DNA of 8,966 nucleotides from an uncultured Collinsella sp. GTDB taxonomy: Bacteria; Actinomycetota; Coriobacteriia; Coriobacteriales; Coriobacteriaceae. Below the pieces are notes generated by a model. It searched no databases, was not told the origin of the DNA, and saw only the letters and a program-made list of their open reading frames with translations. A program made the translations under genes and the position numbers. Each line of letters opens with the position of its first letter. Position 1 is the first letter of the stretch. Shown here one piece after another: positions 5,326 to 8,966 of the stretch. The stretch is from the NCBI GenBank assembly GCA_900549065.1, contig URNC01000083.1:1-8966 (forward strand). Reading direction: 5' to 3'.

Positions 5326-7554
5326 TTATGCCTCCGGGACCCTACCCGTCGCCAAAATCTGTTCAAGTACCGCCTCATCCAGCACGGGTACGCCCAGCTG
5401 CTCGGCTTTGGTGAGCTTGGAGCCCGCTTTGGGACCGGCGACCAGATAGCTTGTCTTCTTTGACACGCTGCCCGAAACCTTGGCGCCGAGCACCTTGAGC
5501 GCCGCGCCCGCCTCATCGCGGGTGCGGTTGACGAGCGTGCCGGTGAGCACGAAGGTCAGACCTGCAAGCGGCTGTGCGTCGGCGAGCTCGCCCGCCACGC
5601 CAGCGTCGGCTGCGGCTTGCGCGTGCGCGGCGCCCAAATCGACCTCGAGCGACAGCCCCGCCTGGCGCAGGCGCTCCAGCACGGCAAGGTTTTCGGGCAC
5701 GGCCAGGAACTGCTTGACGCTCGCCGCAATCTTGGGACCGATGCCCTCGCACTCGGCAATATCCTCTTCGCTCGCCAAGATGAGCTTATCAATCGACAGG
5801 AATCGCTCGGCGATAACCTCGCCCACGCTCTTGCCCACGTGGCGGATGCCCAGGGCAAACAGCACGCGACCGAGCGGCTGGCTCTTGGACTTGTTGAGCT
5901 CGGCGATAATCTTTTCGGCCGTCTTGAGACCCACCGGAATGGGGTCGCCCTTCTTGACGCCCTTTTTGCTGTTGGAGCTGGCATAGGTGCGCCCCGTGTC
6001 CAGGCCTGCGATGTCATCGACCGTGAGCTGGTAAAAGTCTGCGACATCGTGGATCAGGCCGGCGGCGATCATCTTGTCGACGATCTCGTCGCCTAGGCCG
6101 TCGACGTCCATGCAGCCGCGGCTCACCCAGTGCAGCAGACGTTCCTTGAGCTGTGCGGGACAGTCGATGGACACGCAGCGGTAGGCGACCTCGCCATCCT
6201 CGTGGACCACAGGGCTGCCGCACACGGGGCAGACCTCGGGCATGTGCCAGTCGACCGAATCGGCCGGGCGCTTATCGAGCACCGGGCCCACAACCTCGGG
6301 AATCACGTCGCCCGCCTTGTGCACGATGATAGTGTCGCCCTCGCGCACGTTTTTGCGACGGATCTCGTCAATGTTGTGCAGCGTGGCGCGCGCGATGGTG
6401 GAGCCGGCGACCGTCACCGGGTCGAACTCGGCGACCGGCGTGAGCACACCGGTGCGGCCCACCTGGATGCGGATTTCGCGCAGGATGGTCTGCTTTTCCT
6501 CGGGCGGGAACTTAAAGGCAATGGCCCAGCGCGGTGCGCGGGCGGTAAAGCCCAAGTCAAGCTGCTGTTGGAAGCTGTCGACCTTTACGACCACGCCGTC
6601 GATGTCGTAGTCCAGGTCGCCGCGATGTTCGAGCGCCTGGGCGCAGAACTCGTGGACCTCGGCCGGCGTGGCGCAACGAGCCACGTTGGGGTTGACGCTA
6701 AAGCCGGCGCTGCGCAGCCAGTCGAGGAACTCGCGCTGACTGTGAACGTGCAGCGGGTCGGTATCGGCGATGGCATAGATAAAGGTGGCCAGGTCGCGGC
6801 GTGCCGTAACCTTTGGGTCCTTCTGACGCAGGCTGCCGGCGGCAGCGTTGCGCGGGTTGGCGAAGGGGTCGCGGCCCTCGGCATCGGCCTCGTCGTTCAG
6901 ACGAACAAAGCTGCCCTTGGGCATGTAGACCTCGCCGCGTACCTCAATGGTGCGCTCGCGGTCGGCGCCCATGTGGGCGAGCGCCGGCTCGGACAGGTGC
7001 ATGGGCACATCCTTGATGGTGCGCACGTTGAGCGACACATCCTCGCCCGTGGTGCCATCGCCACGTGTGGCCGCACGTACGAAGGTGCCGTTTTGGTAGG
7101 TAAGGGCCACGCCCAGGCCGTCGATCTTAAGCTCGCAGGTATAGGTGACGCTGCCGGCACCGAGCGCATCCTCGGTGCGCTGGAGCCATGCGTCGAGCTC
7201 GTCCAGATCCATGGCATCGTCCATAGAATACATGCGTGCCATGTGCGTGACCGGCGTAAACTGCTCGCTCACGTAGCCGCCCACGCGCTGGGTATAGCTG
7301 TCGGGCGTCACCAGGTCGGGATAGGCCGCCTCGATTTCCTGCAGCTCAACGAGCATTTTGTCAAAGGCGGCGTCCGTGATCTCGGGCGCGTCGAGCATGT
7401 AGTAGCGATAGGCGTGGTAGTCGAGCTCGTGGCGCAGCTCGGCCGCGCGCGCTGCCGCCTGGGCACGGGCGTCGGTCGGTACGGCGGCATCCGCGCTCGC
7501 GGGCGTTTCGGTATCGATGTCCACGCCGTCACCAAACAGGCTCGATTGCTCCAT
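5326..7554 (-). CDS. ligA: NAD-dependent DNA ligase LigA
   Basis: LigA seals nicks in DNA during replication and repair, using NAD+ to adenylate its lysine. All domains are present in 742 residues: an NAD-binding Ia region (~35-100, with YHAYRYYMLDAPEITDAAFD), the adenylation domain with catalytic Lys143 in KIDGLG and the RGDGTTGEDV motif (164-173), an OB fold (~355-430), a four-Cys zinc finger (Cys442, 445, 460, 465), helix-hairpin-helix repeats (~470-620, with ECEGIG), and a C-terminal BRCT domain (~664-742, AGLTFVLTGTL). It is longer than the ~670-residue E. coli enzyme because of an Ala-rich N-terminal extension (~1-35) and an insert near 519-541 in the HhH region. Start is ATG at 7554, with AAGGAGT 8-9 bases upstream. 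It is convergent with the lipoprotein gene and downstream of, but separated by a terminator from, the HtrA gene. GC is high (40/60 at 6061-6120), typical of the host. Confidence 0.98.
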   Translation of the reverse strand: MEQSSLFGDGVDIDTETPASADAAVPTDARAQAAARAAELRHELDYHAYRYYMLDAPEITDAAFDKMLVELQEIEAAYPDLVTPDSYTQRVGGYVSEQFTPVTHMARMYSMDDAMDLDELDAWLQRTEDALGAGSVTYTCELKIDGLGVALTYQNGTFVRAATRGDGTTGEDVSLNVRTIKDVPMHLSEPALAHMGADRERTIEVRGEVYMPKGSFVRLNDEADAEGRDPFANPRNAAAGSLRQKDPKVTARRDLATFIYAIADTDPLHVHSQREFLDWLRSAGFSVNPNVARCATPAEVHEFCAQALEHRGDLDYDIDGVVVKVDSFQQQLDLGFTARAPRWAIAFKFPPEEKQTILREIRIQVGRTGVLTPVAEFDPVTVAGSTIARATLHNIDEIRRKNVREGDTIIVHKAGDVIPEVVGPVLDKRPADSVDWHMPEVCPVCGSPVVHEDGEVAYRCVSIDCPAQLKERLLHWVSRGCMDVDGLGDEIVDKMIAAGLIHDVADFYQLTVDDIAGLDTGRTYASSNSKKGVKKGDPIPVGLKTAEKIIAELNKSKSQPLGRVLFALGIRHVGKSVGEVIAERFLSIDKLILASEEDIAECEGIGPKIAASVKQFLAVPENLAVLERLRQAGLSLEVDLGAAHAQAAADAGVAGELADAQPLAGLTFVLTGTLVNRTRDEAGAALKVLGAKVSGSVSKKTSYLVAGPKAGSKLTKAEQLGVPVLDEAVLEQILATGRVPEA

Positions 7555-7662
7555 AGCGGCACTCCTTCGCTCGATTTCAAACGGATACTAGAGTACCACC
7601 GGTCGCAATGAGGCCGAATAGCGGTCTCGAACCGCACCGAATCGGCAGCCGCCAGACTGGGG

Positions 7663-7864
7663 TGGACAGTTAGTTCAGATACGTATAAATCCTAGAGCTG
7701 AATCAGGCACGAACACCCCTGTTTCAACTAATTTGGGCTCCTCGAGACCATGTAAACGTCCCGCTCTCCCTTCCAAACACCCATTCGAGCCCCATCCCAA
7801 TCAAAATTGCTCAAAACGCATCCCAAGCTGCCCCAGATTTATACGTATCTGAACTAACTGTCCA
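7663..7864. repeat. 202-bp MITE-like element with 29-bp perfect inverted repeats
   Basis: The arm at 7663-7691 (starting TGGACAGTTAGTTCAGATAC) is the exact reverse complement of the arm at 7836-7864, with 144 bases between. Each arm contains the palindrome ATACGTAT. The inside carries no convincing reading frame or promoter; a smaller inner stem (GGGCTC at 7735-7740, GAGCCC at 7787-7792) is possible. The layout fits a non-autonomous transposable element with terminal repeats, but no clear target-site duplication flanks it. An invertible segment or a structured RNA are alternatives. It lies in the gene-free 7555-8002 stretch. In the remaining 7568-7662 part I see no supported feature. Confidence 0.6.
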
Positions 7865-7899
7865 GACCATTCCGGACCAGGCCTCTTGTCAGCCCCAAG

Positions 7900-7930
7900 T
7901 GATCCGTTTTCCTCCGTCCCCAACGGATCA
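7900..7930. other. Hairpin with 9-bp perfect arms next to the htrA-type terminator
   Basis: TGATCCGTT (7900-7908) and AACGGATCA (7922-7930) pair perfectly around a 13-base pyrimidine-rich loop. It immediately follows, in the leftward transcription direction, the U-tract of the serine protease terminator. It could be a back-up terminator, a 3'-end processing structure or a dispersed intergenic repeat. Confidence 0.5.
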
Positions 7931-7976
7931 ATAAGAAAAGAGGGGCTGTCCCACACTTGGCGGGACAGCCCCCTCT
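7929..7976 (-). terminator. Intrinsic terminator of the HtrA-like protease gene
   Basis: Read leftward, the stem is formed by GGGGCTGTCCC (plus-strand 7942-7952, 11 bp) with GGGACAGCCCC (7962-7972), extended by three pairs past one bulged C, around a 9-base loop. It is followed on the minus strand by the U-rich tract CTTTTCTTATTG (7929-7940). It begins 26 bp after the protease stop codon and would separate that gene from ligA. Confidence 0.88.
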
Positions 7977-8002
7977 GGCATCGGCATGTGCAAAACGGCT
8001 CG

Positions 8003-8917
8003 TTAGTAACCCTGACCGTAGCCTTGACCCTGGCCCTGCTGGCCCAGCAGCTCCTCCAGATACTGGCGCAGCTGCTCGTCGGTAATACCGCCGTTGCCGG
8101 TGTCGGTCGAACTGTCGTCCTGCTGCTGGTTCTGCAGCTCCTCATCGGAGCCCAGCTCGACGGTGACCTTCTTCTCTTCCTTGCCGCGCACGAGCGTGAT
8201 CTCGACCTTCTCGCCCACCTCGTGGCTGCGCAGTGCGATGATCAGGCCATCGGCGCTCGTGATCTCGTCATCGCCCAGCTTGGTGATGACGTCGCCCTCC
8301 TGAATGCCGGCCTTGGCAGCAGGACCGTCCTCGACGACACTTGCCACATACGCGCCGCTATCGGTGCTCAGCTTGTTAGTGCGGGCGTTGAGCGCATTGA
8401 CGCTCGAAAGCGTAGCGCCCATGCACGGATGCACCGGTGTCTTGCCGCCGATAATCTGGTCGGCAATGTTCTTGGCGTAGTTAACCGGAATGGCAAAGCC
8501 CACGCCCGAGCTGGAGCCCGAGTAGCTCTCGATGAGCGAGTTGATGCCCACGAGCTCGCCATTGTCGTTGACGAGCGCGCCGCCGGAGTTGCCCGGGTTG
8601 ATGGCGGCATCGGTCTGGATCATGTTGGCATAGATGGTGTTACCGCTGGTAGAGCTCATGGCCGTGGAGCGGTAGAGCGCCGAGACGATACCGGTAGAGA
8701 CAGACTGCTCGTTGCCGAACGGCGAGCCGATGGCCATGACCCACTCGCCCACGTTGAGCTTGGAGGAATCACCGATCTCGATCGGCGTAAGCTTGGAGGC
8801 GTCGGCGTCCTTGAGCTTGATGACGGCTAGGTCGCTCGAGGCGTCGTTGCCCACGAACTCGGCCTCATAGGTGGTGCCGTCGTCCATGGTCACCACGTAC
8901 TGGTCGTAACCATCGAC
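8003..8917 (-). CDS. HtrA/DegP-like trypsin-family serine protease with PDZ domain (5' truncated by contig end)
   Basis: This is an S1C serine protease, an envelope quality-control enzyme usually anchored to or exported across the membrane. 304 genuine C-terminal residues remain. Seen in order: the catalytic Asp at 29 (ASSDLAVIKL), the catalytic Ser at 111 in INPGNSGGAL, the substrate-pocket stretch GVGFAIPVNY (138-147), and a PDZ domain (~165-255) with AKAGIQEGDVITKLGDDEI. The N-terminal signal or anchor and the catalytic His lie beyond the contig. The C-terminus ends in an acidic, Gln-rich linker and a short helix (TDEQLRQYLEELLG), then a Gly/Gln/Tyr tail (GQQGQGQGYGQGY). The first genuine residue here is Val of VDGYDQYVV; the MYKRQ preceding it in the open frame is adapter-encoded. 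A strong terminator follows the stop codon, so it is transcribed apart from ligA. Confidence 0.95.
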   Translation of the reverse strand, partial: VDGYDQYVVTMDDGTTYEAEFVGNDASSDLAVIKLKDADASKLTPIEIGDSSKLNVGEWVMAIGSPFGNEQSVSTGIVSALYRSTAMSSTSGNTIYANMIQTDAAINPGNSGGALVNDNGELVGINSLIESYSGSSSGVGFAIPVNYAKNIADQIIGGKTPVHPCMGATLSSVNALNARTNKLSTDSGAYVASVVEDGPAAKAGIQEGDVITKLGDDEITSADGLIIALRSHEVGEKVEITLVRGKEEKKVTVELGSDEELQNQQQDDSSTDTGNGGITDEQLRQYLEELLGQQGQGQGYGQGY

Positions 8918-8966
8918 CTGTCTCTTATACACATCTCCGAGCCCACGAGACTACGCTGCATCTCGT
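8918..8966 (+). other. Untrimmed Illumina Nextera P7-side adapter (artefact)
   Basis: Synthetic sequence: the mosaic end CTGTCTCTTATACACATCT (8918-8936), the read-2 adapter (8937-8951), an i7 index TACGCTGC (8952-8959, N721 by memory) and the start of the P7 oligo (8960-8966). It puts five false residues (MYKRQ) on the front of the truncated protease. Confidence 0.98.

Noticed and set aside
6130..7611. 493-residue rightward open frame antisense to ligA
   Set aside because: It is a shadow of the high-GC ligA codons, with His/Val/Ala-rich composition and no recognisable domain, while LigA on the other strand is complete with all motifs.
7621..7635. tRNA T-arm-like sequence (GGTTCGAGACC on the minus strand with a 7-base loop)
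   Set aside because: No anticodon arm, D arm or acceptor stem can be fitted around it; a short GC hairpin in a promoter region is the simpler reading.
7652..7867. CCAGAC at 7652-7657 and 7862-7867 as a target-site duplication of the inverted-repeat element
   Set aside because: The left copy is 5 bp outside the repeat edge while the right copy overlaps the arm, so the spacing does not fit a duplication made by insertion.

Overview
The window is a complete 8,966-base assembly contig, not a slice of a closed chromosome. Both ends carry untrimmed Illumina Nextera adapter (1-49 and 8918-8966), so the real insert is 50-8917. The gene content, the high GC of most of it, the actinobacterial-looking LigA and the gut-type efflux genes suggest a coriobacterial (Collinsella-like) genome. 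That assignment is from memory of gene style and needs a database search.

Layout, left to right. (1) A multidrug-efflux module: an ABC exporter subunit read leftward and cut off by the contig end (50-1114), a 259-bp divergent promoter region, a MATE-family efflux pump read rightward (1374-2720), and a MerR-family regulator with a drug-binding-type C-terminal domain (2774-3617). The MATE promoter has a 19-bp spacer carrying a dyad, the arrangement typical of MerR-activated promoters, so the downstream regulator probably controls the pump and itself. The regulator is frameshifted by what looks like a 4-bp tandem duplication. (2) A low-GC island (about 3618-5290): a Tat-exported protein with a papain-like cysteine-peptidase layout and, 5 bp after it, a small lipoprotein. 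The pair recalls secreted cysteine protease plus cognate inhibitor operons, but this is inference. It ends in a 13-bp perfect hairpin shared with the convergent ligA. (3) ligA, NAD-dependent DNA ligase, read leftward (5326-7554), complete. (4) A 448-bp gene-free stretch (7555-8002) holding the ligA ribosome-binding site, a 202-bp element bounded by 29-bp perfect inverted repeats, a second hairpin, and the intrinsic terminator of the next gene. (5) An HtrA/DegP-like serine protease read leftward (8003-8917), missing its N-terminal part including the catalytic His.

The most interesting content is the low-GC protease/lipoprotein pair. After it come the MerR-type operator paired with a broken MerR gene, and the inverted-repeat element between ligA and the HtrA gene. 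Three predicted proteins that touch the contig ends would carry adapter-encoded residues if annotated naively.
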